A stretch of DNA of 64,000 nt from WYZ-LMO8 sp964586135 (lineage in GTDB: Archaea > Thermoproteota > Methanomethylicia > Nezhaarchaeales > WYZ-LMO8). A model generated the notes under the pieces. The model was not told the origin of the DNA. It did no database searches and saw nothing but the letters and a program-made list of their open reading frames with translations. This document shows positions 51,726 to 59,438 of the stretch, piece after piece (positions within the stretch are counted from its first letter, which is position 1; each line of letters opens with the position of its first letter). Location: positions 37,466 through 101,465 of the forward strand of contig CAZPGS010000001.1 in the NCBI GenBank assembly GCA_964586135.1, in the 5' to 3' direction. Both the position numbers and the translations under genes were made by a program.

Positions 51726-51986
51726 CTACTCCTTCTTCGAGAAGAGCACGTCTCCGCTGACCCTGTTACGTATGAGCAACACCCTATGGTACGGGATAAC
51801 CTTCTCGTCTCCGTCAGCGTCCTTAAACTTGAAGCCCTTGCTCAAGACCTGGGTTATGCAAGAAGTCGGAACAACCTTGACGTCGCCAGGAGCCCCTCTA
51901 TGCACTATGTAGACCTCGTAGTCCTTAGGGTCGAAGCCTTTGTGCCACCTTATCTTGTTGAGTACATTTCTAATGAGAGACACCAT
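51726..51986 (-). CDS. UPF0248 / DUF504 (MJ1316-type) protein
   Basis: 86-residue RNA-repair-associated small domain: VLNKIRWHKGFDPKDYEVYI, then PTSCITQVLSKGF and IPYHRVLLIRNRVSGDVLF, the family pattern. Its start overlaps the end of the methyltransferase gene by 17 bases. The fold is associated with RNA ligase or processing enzymes elsewhere; its role here is unknown. Confidence 0.85.
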   Translation of the reverse strand: MVSLIRNVLNKIRWHKGFDPKDYEVYIVHRGAPGDVKVVPTSCITQVLSKGFKFKDADGDEKVIPYHRVLLIRNRVSGDVLFSKKE

Positions 51987-52563
51987 ACATCCTCACGACG
52001 GCCTTCCCCGTCCTCCACTTAAGCTTGCCCGCTGTCGCCTCCTTATTTAAGACGAGGAGGTCGTCGGTGGGGTCTGCGTCCTTGACGACAAGGACCCCGA
52101 ACGTGGCCTCGATCGAGGTCGCGCTCCTCGACCTCTTCATGTAGCTAAGGACCAAGAGGCCCCTGCTCTTCAGCGCGTGGAGGAGGGAGCTGACAGCCTT
52201 TAAGGGATCGCAGTTCTGCAGGACCGTGAGGCACAATATTAGATCGAAGGATCTAGGGCGGAAGGGCAGGCACTCGACGTCGCCAAGCACGAGGTCCGCA
52301 TCGCGTGACCCCAGCCTTTCTCTGGCCCTTCGGAGCATCCCCTCGGAGAAGTCCACCCCGACTACGAAGCGCCTTCTGCCTCGAAGCCTTCTCGTTATTA
52401 GCCCGGTCCCGCAACCCGCGTCCAGCACCACTCCTTTGAGGGGGAGAGGTGCGAGGCGAGAAGCGACCTCGAACTTCCTAGTCTGCTCGCCTTCATAGAG
52501 GGCATCGTAGGAGGCCGAGGTGACGTCGTACATCCGGCGAAGCTTAGCCTTCTTCGACGCCAC
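51970..52563 (-). CDS. Class I SAM-dependent methyltransferase
   Basis: 197-residue Rossmann-fold methyltransferase with motif I VLDAGCGTGLITRRL, motif II region FVVGVDFSEGMLRRA, the acidic motif LGDVECLPF and the motif IV strand SFDLILCLTVLQNCD. The substrate is not predictable. Co-transcribed with the overlapping UPF0248 gene. Confidence 0.85.
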   Translation of the reverse strand: MASKKAKLRRMYDVTSASYDALYEGEQTRKFEVASRLAPLPLKGVVLDAGCGTGLITRRLRGRRRFVVGVDFSEGMLRRARERLGSRDADLVLGDVECLPFRPRSFDLILCLTVLQNCDPLKAVSSLLHALKSRGLLVLSYMKRSRSATSIEATFGVLVVKDADPTDDLLVLNKEATAGKLKWRTGKAVVRMYGVSH

Positions 52564-52872
52564 AAGCCTTACTCGCGGAGCCGAGATATCAGCTTTCGGC
52601 GCTTAAGTGCTTTAGTCAGGCATGCGCGTTTGCGCGTTGGGTGACGTTCGCGGTTTAAAATAATGAGAGAGGTCAAGTCAGCACCTTACCGACTCTTCAT
52701 CTCAAGCGATAGGGTGAGAGGAGGCTCATCATCGACTCGACGTAGTGAGCCCGAGAAAGTCTGGTTTTCGCTCCAATAAGGCCTCTGCCCGTCGAAGCGA
52801 TTACCGAGGGGCTCCCTCGAGTGCGGGAGAGCTGGTTATGGTTGATGTGCCACCTCCCACACGAAGGATTAG
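52564..52872. other. Non-coding gap holding a candidate sRNA and a TATA-like element
   Basis: No protein gene is seen in these 309 bases. The segment contains a candidate C/D box sRNA (52672-52741, minus) and a near-symmetrical TATA-like GTTTAAAATAATG (52652-52664) that could serve the methyltransferase on the minus strand or an unknown plus-strand RNA. The rest (52742-52872) lies between the sRNA and initiator tRNA on the same strand and is probably transcribed as tRNA trailer. Confidence 0.6.
52672..52741 (-). ncRNA. Candidate C/D box sRNA
   Basis: On the minus strand, GTCGAG is closely followed by a perfect C box ATGATGA (52732-52726); a D box CTGA (52681-52678) is directly followed by CTTGAC. 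GTCGAG and CTTGAC pair over 6 bases (one G-U), forming the terminal stem expected of an archaeal C/D guide RNA. Internal C'/D' boxes are weak (CTTGA, then GATGAA). It lies downstream of initiator tRNA-Met on the same strand. L7Ae, Nop5 and fibrillarin genes are not in the window. Confidence 0.45.
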
Positions 52873-52947
52873 TAGCGGGGGGTGGATTTGAACCACCGAT
52901 CTCGGGGTTATGAGCCCCGCGGGATAACCTGGCTTCCCCACCCCGCT
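52873..52947 (-). tRNA. Initiator tRNA-Met (anticodon CAU)
   Basis: Minus-strand cloverleaf: acceptor AGCGGGG / CCCCGCT with the archaeal initiator A1-U72 pair, three G-C pairs next to the anticodon loop (GGGG CTCATAA CCCC), and T-arm GGTTCAAATCC. Discriminator A; CCA not encoded; no intron. The 1-72 pair and anticodon-stem G-C pairs separate it from elongator tRNA-Met and tRNA-Ile2. Confidence 0.93.
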
Positions 52948-53089
52948 TCGTAACCGGCCCAGGTATTGTACTATAACAGAGGTTCACAAAAACTTTTTCT
53001 CTTTGTCAAAGGTTCAAGTTGCTTTAGAGGTCATAGCCAAAGACGAGGTCTCCCGAGTCCTTTTTGAAGTGGATTAGCCACACCCCTAC

Positions 53090-53264
53090 GTTTCCACTGG
53101 AGAGGCTTCTCACTCCCGTTGCGACCCAAAGCTAACAAAGACTTTCTCTCAGAAGAGAGTATAAGAAAGAATAAAAATTCGTGGCAAAAAGAAGAAAACA
53201 GTTGCGGTCTTTTTTATCTATAATTTCCGATTTACTATTTTCTGCTACTTTCTCCAGTGGAAAC
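53090..53264. repeat. Inverted repeat pair flanking about 150 bases
   Basis: GTTTCCACTGGAGA (53090-53103) is the exact reverse complement of TCTCCAGTGGAAAC (53251-53264). Extending outward, ACCCCT precedes the left arm after 2 unmatched bases, and AGGGGT follows the right arm equally, giving 20 of 22 matches. The right arm also folds on itself with GTTTCTCTGG. Possible terminal repeats of a small element or stem of an RNA. Confidence 0.75.
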
Positions 53265-53606
53265 AGAGGGGTTTCTCTGGGGAGGCAGACCGGCACATCA
53301 GCATGACCGCCTCCCTACATGCCTCTTAAAAATGATGAAACCCCTTGTAGAAAGCTTTGCTCGAGAAACTAAATCAATTGCTCATAATTTACTTAGTCTC
53401 TTCCATTTTTACTCTTAATTTATTTGTAGAAAAATTGTCATTTACACTTTTAGTGAAAAAATTGAGGACGATTTTGTTGAGATCAGCTATTTCTACTTTT
53501 CTGACATGAGGTGAAAAACCCTTTTTGGCTCAGATTGTGCCCCCGATGATTCTTGTGGAATGGCCTGTCTTCGTCTATGTAAAAGTTCTGCAACGGTAAA
53601 TTTAAA

Positions 53607-53634
53607 AACTGTGAACTGTGAAAGTAAACTGTGA
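53607..53634 (+). promoter_or_regulatory. Triple AACTGTGA direct repeat before the winged-helix gene
   Basis: AACTGTGA occurs at 53607-53614, 53614-53621 and 53627-53634, with a partial fourth (GAGCTGTA) after it, directly downstream of a TATA-like AAATTTAAAA (53598-53607). The repeats cover the predicted start site region and could be operators, possibly for autoregulation by the winged-helix protein that follows. Confidence 0.55.
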
Positions 53635-53664
53635 GCTGTAGAGCGTAGTCTATCTGTGGTGGCT

Positions 53665-54069
53665 ATGGCTTTCAACGACTTCAGGTTCACAGTATCCTTC
53701 CCCGACGGCTCGAAGATGATCATAATTTTTCAAGGCAAAAACATACCGTGGAAGCGCATTCAAATGCTCAAGGACTTGATAGACATAGTTTCATCGGCCG
53801 AGCTCACTAACAACCAGAGTGAAGCCCAAGAGCAGACGCTTATGGAGAAGTTTAAGCAAGTCATAGAGGAAAGCTTTGGGGATGGCTCTTGGTTCACGAG
53901 CAAGGACGTTCTCGACGCCTACAGGAGGACTTACAACGAGGATCTGAGGCCGTCTACTGTCTCAACGTATCTTTTGAGGCTGTACAATAGCGGTTTTTTG
54001 GAGAGGCGGGGCGAGAGGAAGAATAGGATGTACAGGTCAGTCAAGAAGGTCGAGGTCTCGAGGATTTAA
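53665..54069 (+). CDS. Winged-helix DNA-binding protein of unknown role
   Basis: 134 residues. The N-terminal half (FRFTVSFPDGSKMIIIFQGK and a helix KRIQMLKDLIDIVSSAEL) is not a recognised domain. The C-terminal half, GSWFTSKDVLDAYRRTYN, then LRPSTVSTYLLRLYNSGFLE, followed by a basic wing RRGERKNRMYR, is a good winged helix-turn-helix. ATG 53665 is chosen; GTG 53656 and 53659 are alternatives. It lies upstream of hypF in the same direction and downstream of an AACTGTGA repeat array. Likely a regulator. Confidence 0.65.
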   Translation: MAFNDFRFTVSFPDGSKMIIIFQGKNIPWKRIQMLKDLIDIVSSAELTNNQSEAQEQTLMEKFKQVIEESFGDGSWFTSKDVLDAYRRTYNEDLRPSTVSTYLLRLYNSGFLERRGERKNRMYRSVKKVEVSRI

Positions 54070-54078
54070 CGGACCACA

Positions 54079-54086
54079 GGGTTTAA
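54079..54086 (+). promoter_or_regulatory. TATA-like element of hypF
   Basis: GGTTTAATA-type sequence between the winged-helix gene and hypF. Its spacing predicts transcription start at about 54108, where the TTG start lies, so hypF may be leaderless and independently transcribed. Confidence 0.4.
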
Positions 54087-54107
54087 TAGCCTTCTCGCTC
54101 TTCGTCC

Positions 54108-56450
54108 TTGGAGGTTATGAGCGACCTAGCAAGGGCGACAATCTACGTAACTGGGCTCGTCCAAGGAGTGGGCTTTAGACCCTTCGTCTATCGCCTAGCT
54201 ACGCTGATGAACCTGAAAGGCTACGTCATTAACTTAGGCGATGCAGGAGTCGAGATCGTCGTTGAGGGCAGCGTGGACGCCATTAAGAAGTTCGTCGAGA
54301 AGTTGAAGCTGGAGAAGCCGGGTCCTGCCCGCATCGACAACATACTGATAGAGTGGCTTGACTACAGGGGGGACTTTAAAGACTTCCAAATCATGCCCAG
54401 CGACGACAGGGTCAGGCAGAGCGGCTCCTCGATCCCGCCTGATATAGCGATATGCAACGATTGCGTGAAGGACTTAATGAGTGACGATCCCCGCTGGTCT
54501 AACTATCCCTTCACGTGTTGCGCGATCTGCGGGCCTAGGTTTACGATGATAGTCGACCTGCCCTACGATCGCGAGCGCACCTCCATGATCAAGTTCCCTA
54601 TGTGCGAGTTCTGCCGGCGAGATTACGAGGACCCAGCTAATAGGCGCTACCACGCCGAGGGCATATGCTGTCAGCTCTGCGGCCCTAAGAACGAGTTGCT
54701 CGACCGCTCTGGGGTCAAGGTGCCGTGTAAAGACCCCATAGAAGAAGCAGCCAAGCTCATCAAGGAAGGCCTCATAGTTGCCGTGAAGGGCATAGGAGGC
54801 TTCCACATAGCGTGCTTGGCGACTGACGACGACGTGGTGCTGAAGCTTAGGAAGAGGCGCAGAAGACCTCAACAACCGTTTGCCGTCATGTCCCCCTCTA
54901 TCGAGCACGTGGAGAGCTTCGCCTACGTCAACGAGGTCGAGAGGGAGCTCCTTACGTCCAAAGAGCGTCCCATAGTCGTCCTGAAGTCTAAGCCTAACAG
55001 CCCCATATCGCCTTGGGTCTCTCCGGGCCTAGATAGCGTGGGCGTCATGTTGCCATATACTGGGATTCACTTGCTCCTGTCGGCGCAAGTCAACGAGCCA
55101 GCCATCATAATGACCAGTGGCAATTATCCCGGAGAGCCCATGGCCATAACGGTGGACGATGCGTTGAAGAGGCTGTCAGGGGTGGTCGACTACTTCTTGA
55201 CACATAATAGAGATATAATGAACCGATGCGACGACTCTGTCATTCGCGTGTCGAGTGGAAAGCCCACGTTCCTGAGACGATCTAGAGGGTACGCGCCGTC
55301 GCCTGTAGTGTTCTCGGGGATAGAGGACAAAGAAGGATGCGTCATAGCCCTCGGAGGAAATCTAAACGCCACGATATCCTTCTTAGTGGGCAATAAGTGC
55401 TACGTGAGCCAACACATAGGGGACCTCGACAACCTCGACTCGCTCGACTTCTTGGCTCGGACCTACCGATTCTTTGAGAAGGCCCTCAAGGTGAGGAAAG
55501 TCGACGTGATAGCCTGCGACTTGAACCGAGCCTTCACTTCAACGAAGTTCGCTGAAGAGCTTAGCAAGGAGCTTGGGGTCCCGCTAATAAGGGTCCAACA
55601 CCACTACGCGCACGCGGCCTCCCTCATGGCGGAGGCGGGGCTTGGGCCGGACAACGAGGCAATAGTCATAGCGATGGATGGAGTTGGACTGGGAGACGAC
55701 GGCACCGCTTGGGGAGGCGAAGTGCTCCTGACGACGTATGAGCGATACGAGAGGGTGGGGTGCATTAAGCCCTATCCATTGCCCGGAGGAGACTTCTGCG
55801 CTTACTATCCCATCAGAGCCCTGGCTGGTCTGTTAAGCCAAGCAATGAGCCTCGAGGAACTCGAAGAGCTCTTGATTAGTAGGTTCTCAAGCGCCTTTAA
55901 GTACGGTCCTCGCGAAGTGCCGGTCGTCGTGAAGCAGTTGCGCTCGGGGCTGAACGTCGTGCTATCTTCAAGCACCGGCCGCTACTTAGATGCCGTCTCA
56001 GCCATGCTGGGAGTTTGCACCTACAGGTCTTACGAGGGCGAGCCAGCCATGAAGCTCGAAGCCCTAGCCCGCGCGAGCAACTCCAACGTCGCAGTAGCCG
56101 TCCCGATAGCCTATAATAAAGGTAAAGTCAGCGTGGTCGATGCCTCCCAAATAGCGCTACAGCTCCTGACGTCCATGAAGGACAGCTCGCCGAGCTGCAT
56201 AGCCAGGGCGGCGCACGTAGCTATAGCCAAGGGTCTAGCCGAGATAGCTTGCTCCAAGGCGCTGGAAGAGGGGGTGAAGTTCATAGGGGTTTCTGGAGGT
56301 GCGGCAGTGAATGAGATATTGATCGAGACCATCGAGAAAGAGGTCTCGAGTCATGGCCTCGTTTTGCTGAGACATAGAGCTCTGCCTCCTGGCGACGGGG
56401 GCCTCTCGGCCGGCCAAGCTGTGGTCGGTAGGTTCAACCTCAACGCTTAA
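54108..56450 (+). CDS. hypF: Carbamoyltransferase HypF ([NiFe]-hydrogenase maturation)
   Basis: HypF activates carbamoyl phosphate and transfers it to HypE for the CN ligands of [NiFe] hydrogenases. The 780 residues show all four domains: acylphosphatase (VTGLVQGVGFRPFVYRLA, 15-32), two zinc fingers with C-x2-C pairs (CNDC at 116-119, CAIC, CEFC, CQLC), the YrdC-like domain (GLIVAVKGIGGFHIACLATD) and the Kae1-like domain (QHHYAHAASLMAEAGL; AMDGVGLGDDGTAWGGE). TTG 54108 or ATG 54117. No other hyp or hydrogenase gene is in the window. Confidence 0.96.
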   Translation: MEVMSDLARATIYVTGLVQGVGFRPFVYRLATLMNLKGYVINLGDAGVEIVVEGSVDAIKKFVEKLKLEKPGPARIDNILIEWLDYRGDFKDFQIMPSDDRVRQSGSSIPPDIAICNDCVKDLMSDDPRWSNYPFTCCAICGPRFTMIVDLPYDRERTSMIKFPMCEFCRRDYEDPANRRYHAEGICCQLCGPKNELLDRSGVKVPCKDPIEEAAKLIKEGLIVAVKGIGGFHIACLATDDDVVLKLRKRRRRPQQPFAVMSPSIEHVESFAYVNEVERELLTSKERPIVVLKSKPNSPISPWVSPGLDSVGVMLPYTGIHLLLSAQVNEPAIIMTSGNYPGEPMAITVDDALKRLSGVVDYFLTHNRDIMNRCDDSVIRVSSGKPTFLRRSRGYAPSPVVFSGIEDKEGCVIALGGNLNATISFLVGNKCYVSQHIGDLDNLDSLDFLARTYRFFEKALKVRKVDVIACDLNRAFTSTKFAEELSKELGVPLIRVQHHYAHAASLMAEAGLGPDNEAIVIAMDGVGLGDDGTAWGGEVLLTTYERYERVGCIKPYPLPGGDFCAYYPIRALAGLLSQAMSLEELEELLISRFSSAFKYGPREVPVVVKQLRSGLNVVLSSSTGRYLDAVSAMLGVCTYRSYEGEPAMKLEALARASNSNVAVAVPIAYNKGKVSVVDASQIALQLLTSMKDSSPSCIARAAHVAIAKGLAEIACSKALEEGVKFIGVSGGAAVNEILIETIEKEVSSHGLVLLRHRALPPGDGGLSAGQAVVGRFNLNA

Positions 56451-56476
56451 ATCGAGTGCGAGGGACAGAAAGACGT

Positions 56477-56968
56477 ATGAGCGAGCCAAAGATCAAGGTA
56501 GTCCCCATAGAGATACCCAAGGGGTCTAACGCCATAATAGGCCAAGCACACTTCATAAAGACTGTCGAAGACCTATACGAGGCCTTGGCCAGTTCGTCGC
56601 CACACATAAAGTTCGGGATAGCCTTTAACGAAGCCTCAGGGCCCCGGCTCGTGAGGAGAGACGGCAATGACCCCGAGTTAATCGAAGCGGCCGTCAAGGC
56701 CGCGCTAAGCATAGGCGCAGGACACGTTTTCGTGATATTCATAAGAGATGCCTATCCCATAAACGTGCTGAACGCAATAAAGATGGTGCCTGAGGTCTGC
56801 AGGATCTTTTGTGCAACTGCCAACCCTTTACAGATCATCGTAACGGAGACCGACCAGGGGAGAGGGGTCATAGGGGTAGTGGACGGCTACACCGTCGTTG
56901 GCATAGAGAATAAGGAAAAGGAAGACGAGAGGAAGAGCTTTCTCAGGAAAATAGGCTATAAAAGGTGA
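56477..56968 (+). CDS. Adenosine-specific kinase-like protein (DUF355, COG1839)
   Basis: 163 residues matching the Pae2307-type family: VPIEIPKGSNAIIGQAHFIK, HIKFGIAFNEASGPRLVRRD, and ATANPLQIIVTETDQGRGVI ending GVVDG. Members bind adenosine/AMP; the physiological reaction is unclear. ATG 56477 follows GAGGGAC; an in-frame start at 56456 is less likely. Followed by ZPR1. Confidence 0.88.
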   Translation: MSEPKIKVVPIEIPKGSNAIIGQAHFIKTVEDLYEALASSSPHIKFGIAFNEASGPRLVRRDGNDPELIEAAVKAALSIGAGHVFVIFIRDAYPINVLNAIKMVPEVCRIFCATANPLQIIVTETDQGRGVIGVVDGYTVVGIENKEKEDERKSFLRKIGYKR

Positions 56969-56974
56969 TAGCGG

Positions 56975-57544
56975 CTGCAGAACATCGAGTCACGCCGCAC
57001 GAACCAGTTCGAAACGTTTTGCTTCGTGTGCGGCAAGGAGTCGTCGCTAGTAGTGAGCGAGATATGCTACGAGTTCTCGGATTTCGGCAGCGCGTACCTC
57101 CTATCTGCCGTTTGCAGGAACTGCGGCTTTAAGCATACCGACGTCGTGGAGGTGAAACCCCACCAAGATCCTTTAAGAATCACGGTAATCGTCGAGGAGC
57201 CCGATGACATAAACCACTTAGTCGTCCGCTCGAGTTACGCCACCATAAAGATGCCGGAGCTTGGCGTGACGATAACGCCTGGCCCCTACGCCCAAGGAGT
57301 CATATCGACAATAGAGGGCTTCCTCCACAGGGCCAAGGAAATAGTCGAGTTCTTGGCCTCCAGTAAGCTAGACGAAGAGCAGATGGAGAGGTGCTTGGAG
57401 ACCCTCGACAAGCTGGCAGCAGCGATAGAAGGCAAGCTGAAGTTCACCTTCATAATTGAAGACCCCAGCGGTCTGAGTACCGTAGTGCCTAAGTGTGGGA
57501 GGACAGCAAAGATAATAAAGGAGCTCCTGAGAGTTGAGGATTGA
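56975..57544 (+). CDS. ZPR1 zinc-finger domain protein, probable CTG start
   Basis: Archaeal single-repeat ZPR1 protein. The zinc finger CFVCGKESSLV...CRNCGF and the beta-rich domain MPELGVTITPGPYAQGVIST and EDPSGLSTVVP match the family; ZPR1 in eukaryotes binds eEF1A. The first cysteine lies upstream of GTG 57026, so translation must start earlier. The frame opens at 56972 and the only candidate beside AAGGTGAT (56962-56969) is CTG 56975. No ATG, GTG or TTG precedes the finger in frame. Confidence 0.85.
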   Translation: MQNIESRRTNQFETFCFVCGKESSLVVSEICYEFSDFGSAYLLSAVCRNCGFKHTDVVEVKPHQDPLRITVIVEEPDDINHLVVRSSYATIKMPELGVTITPGPYAQGVISTIEGFLHRAKEIVEFLASSKLDEEQMERCLETLDKLAAAIEGKLKFTFIIEDPSGLSTVVPKCGRTAKIIKELLRVED

Positions 57545-57547
57545 GCC

Positions 57548-57754
57548 ATGTCGAGGAAGTCTAAGACCAAGTCCACGAAGACTGGCAGATCTCATGGGAA
57601 GAGGGCCGAGTTCGCCCCGATAGCCGGGGCTGGCTTGATAAGGTTCTTCAGAGAGGAGGCCGAAGGGACCTCCTTACCCCCTTATGTGGTAATAGCCATC
57701 GCGGTGGCTCTAATAGCGTTAGTACTGGCGCTTCCTGTGCTCCTGCCCATTTAA
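57548..57754 (+). CDS. Sec61 beta subunit of protein translocase
   Basis: Small tail-anchored SecYE partner. The 68 residues have a basic hydrophilic N-terminus (SRKSKTKSTKTGRSHGKR), the conserved AGLIRFFREEAEG segment and one C-terminal membrane helix (about 46-66). ATG 57548, 3 bases after the ZPR1 stop. Archaeal/eukaryotic trait. Confidence 0.93.
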   Translation: MSRKSKTKSTKTGRSHGKRAEFAPIAGAGLIRFFREEAEGTSLPPYVVIAIAVALIALVLALPVLLPI

Positions 57755-57766
57755 AAGGGATGCCTC

Positions 57767-58057
57767 ATGCACGTAAGGGAGTTTCAGAACCTCATTAAGG
57801 AGATGTACTGGCACAAAGACGCGCGGCGGTCGGCTGAGAACAACTTCATATATTTGGTGGAAGAGATAGGCGAGCTCGGCAGCGCTATAGTCAAGGGGGA
57901 CAGAAAGCTAATAGAGGAGGAGCTGGCAGACGCCTTTGCTTGGCTCGTAACCGTCGCCAATGCCCTCTCAATAGACATAGAAGAAGTGACGTTAAAGCGT
58001 TATGGAGGGAGTTGCCCTAAGTGTAAGGCTAACCCCTGCGAGTGCTCGACTAAGTAG
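57767..58057 (+). CDS. MazG-like nucleotide pyrophosphohydrolase
   Basis: 96 residues of the all-alpha NTP pyrophosphatase fold: YLVEEIGELGSAIVKGD with the E-x2-E motif and EEELADAFAWLVTVANALSI with the E-x2-D motif for Mg binding. The C-terminal KCKANPCEC adds cysteines, possibly a metal site. ATG 57767, 12 bases after Sec61 beta. Confidence 0.9.
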   Translation: MHVREFQNLIKEMYWHKDARRSAENNFIYLVEEIGELGSAIVKGDRKLIEEELADAFAWLVTVANALSIDIEEVTLKRYGGSCPKCKANPCECSTK

Positions 58058-58062
58058 AACGC

Positions 58063-58293
58063 TCACTTCTTGAGCTTGAACCTTATCTCAGAAGCCAAGA
58101 TCCTCAAGTCAGTCCTCAAGAGTACGTCGCTCTCGTTCACTGCCAATCTCTCGAGCCTCTCGACTAAGTCATGGACGTCAGAGGCCTCCTTTAAGAGCCT
58201 CTCGACTACTTCTTCGACCTCTTTCCAACAAGTTAAGTAGGGTTTGCTGTCTACGAGGGCATCCCTAACCACTTCCTCGCCTTTCACGAGCAT
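58063..58293 (-). CDS. Small helical hypothetical protein
   Basis: 76 residues, not recognised. Almost entirely helix-forming and charged (EEVVERLLKEASDVHDLVER; VLLRTDLRILASEIRFKLKK), so possibly a coiled-coil or four-helix fragment. Located 79 bases downstream of asd on the same strand, convergent with MazG. Coding potential is supported only by length and composition. Confidence 0.4.
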   Translation of the reverse strand: MLVKGEEVVRDALVDSKPYLTCWKEVEEVVERLLKEASDVHDLVERLERLAVNESDVLLRTDLRILASEIRFKLKK

Positions 58294-58372
58294 CTCCTCG
58301 CCAAGGAGCCTTATTCGAGTCTAAGTTGCGATGCCTAAAAAGCCGGAAAAGAGTGAGTTCTTACTCTGTGCA

Positions 58373-59437
58373 CTACAAGAGGTCCTTTTTGACCATGAGC
58401 TCGCCTATCAATATCGAGTTGCCCGTAGCGCCCCTCACGATGTTATTGCCAAGGACCATGTACTTCAGCCAGCCGTCCTTACCGTACCTGAGCCTTCCAA
58501 CTACCACGCTCATGCCCTTGTACACCTCTCTGTCGAGCCTGGGCTGAGGCCTATCCTCCTCCTCTCTAACGATGACCGGTGAGGGCGGCGCCATAGGCAG
58601 TTTGAGCTCTTGCGGGACCCCCCTGAAGTTTCTCAAAACGTCTTTGAGCCCCTCGAGGTCCACGTTCCTCTTCAACTTAATAAACACGCTCTCGAGGTGT
58701 CCGTCGAGCACGCAGACCCTATTACACGATGCCGAGATCGCTATGTCGGCGAACTTCACGGAGTCTTCAGATAGCCATCCCAATATCTTCAAGCTCTCGG
58801 TTTGGATCTTCTCCTCCTCCTTGGCTATGAACGGTATGACGTTGTCAACTATGGCCATGGACGCGACGCCCGAGAAGCCAGCTCCCGAAACGGCCTGCAT
58901 GGTGGTTACGTGTACCGCTTCAACACCTGCATGGTCGATTATCGGCTTTAGCGACAGCGTGAGTATGATCGTGCTGCAGTTCGGGTTAGTAACTATGAAC
59001 CCCCTCCAATTCCTCTTCCTTCTTTGAACGTGGATTAAGTTGAGGTGTTCAGGGTTTATTTCTGGCACCACGAGCGGGACGTCGTCAAACATCCTCATCG
59101 CGCTGGCGTTGCTCACCACCTTGAAGCCTTCCTTAGCAAACGCGGGCTCCAGCTCCCTCGCTACGTCAGAGGGCAGGGCCGAGAAGACCAAGTCGATGTT
59201 GTAGCCACACCTCTTAACAGCCTCGGGACTCGTCTCAAGCACCTCTAGGTCTTGAACGGCCTCAGGGAAGTCGGGCCCTAGCATCCACTTGGTTGCTATG
59301 CAGTATCTCTTGCCAGAGCTCTTGCTAGAAGCCGTCAAGGCAACGACATCGAAGAATGGGTGGTCTGCCAAGAGGCTGACGAACCTCTGCCCTACAAGAC
59401 CTGTGGCACCCAGCACGGCCACTTTGAGCTTGTCCAC
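58373..59437 (-). CDS. asd: Aspartate-semialdehyde dehydrogenase
   Basis: Second step of the aspartate pathway, reducing aspartyl phosphate to the semialdehyde for lysine, threonine, methionine or homoserine. The about 354 residues have the NADP-binding motif VAVLGATGLVGQRFVSLLAD, the catalytic cysteine in TNPNCSTIILTLS and the VSGAGFSG segment. GTG 59437 is preferred because GGTGATTGAA precedes it; an ATG 59461 would start inside the aspartate kinase gene. Coupled to lysC with a 1-base gap. Confidence 0.95.
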   Translation of the reverse strand: MDKLKVAVLGATGLVGQRFVSLLADHPFFDVVALTASSKSSGKRYCIATKWMLGPDFPEAVQDLEVLETSPEAVKRCGYNIDLVFSALPSDVARELEPAFAKEGFKVVSNASAMRMFDDVPLVVPEINPEHLNLIHVQRRKRNWRGFIVTNPNCSTIILTLSLKPIIDHAGVEAVHVTTMQAVSGAGFSGVASMAIVDNVIPFIAKEEEKIQTESLKILGWLSEDSVKFADIAISASCNRVCVLDGHLESVFIKLKRNVDLEGLKDVLRNFRGVPQELKLPMAPPSPVIVREEEDRPQPRLDREVYKGMSVVVGRLRYGKDGWLKYMVLGNNIVRGATGNSILIGELMVKKDLL

Positions 59438-59438
59438 T

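Larger units (their letters stand above)
52948..53664. other. Long A+T-rich non-coding region with inverted repeats
   Basis: These 717 bases hold no credible protein gene. Seen: a 14-base exact inverted repeat (53090-53103 and 53251-53264, 20 of 22 if extended), a short hairpin CTCTC-AGAA-GAGAG (53147-53159), a 7-bp stem GGGAGGC/GCCTCCC (53280-53286, 53309-53315), a very A+T-rich tract 53340-53480, and three AACTGTGA repeats just before the next gene. It may encode a structured RNA or be a mobile-element relic. Confidence 0.6.

Noticed and set aside
53090..53290. CRISPR array suggested by GTTTCC...GGAAAC repeats
   Set aside because: Only two copies in opposite orientation, no regular spacers and no cas genes nearby.
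52981..53350. RNase P RNA or SRP RNA gene
   Set aside because: The P4-type GAGGAAAGTC and the SRP helix 8 motifs were not found on either strand, and the middle is too A+T-rich.
53330..53400. Second C/D box sRNA (ATGATGA at about 53331)
   Set aside because: No CTGA box at a suitable distance and no terminal stem.
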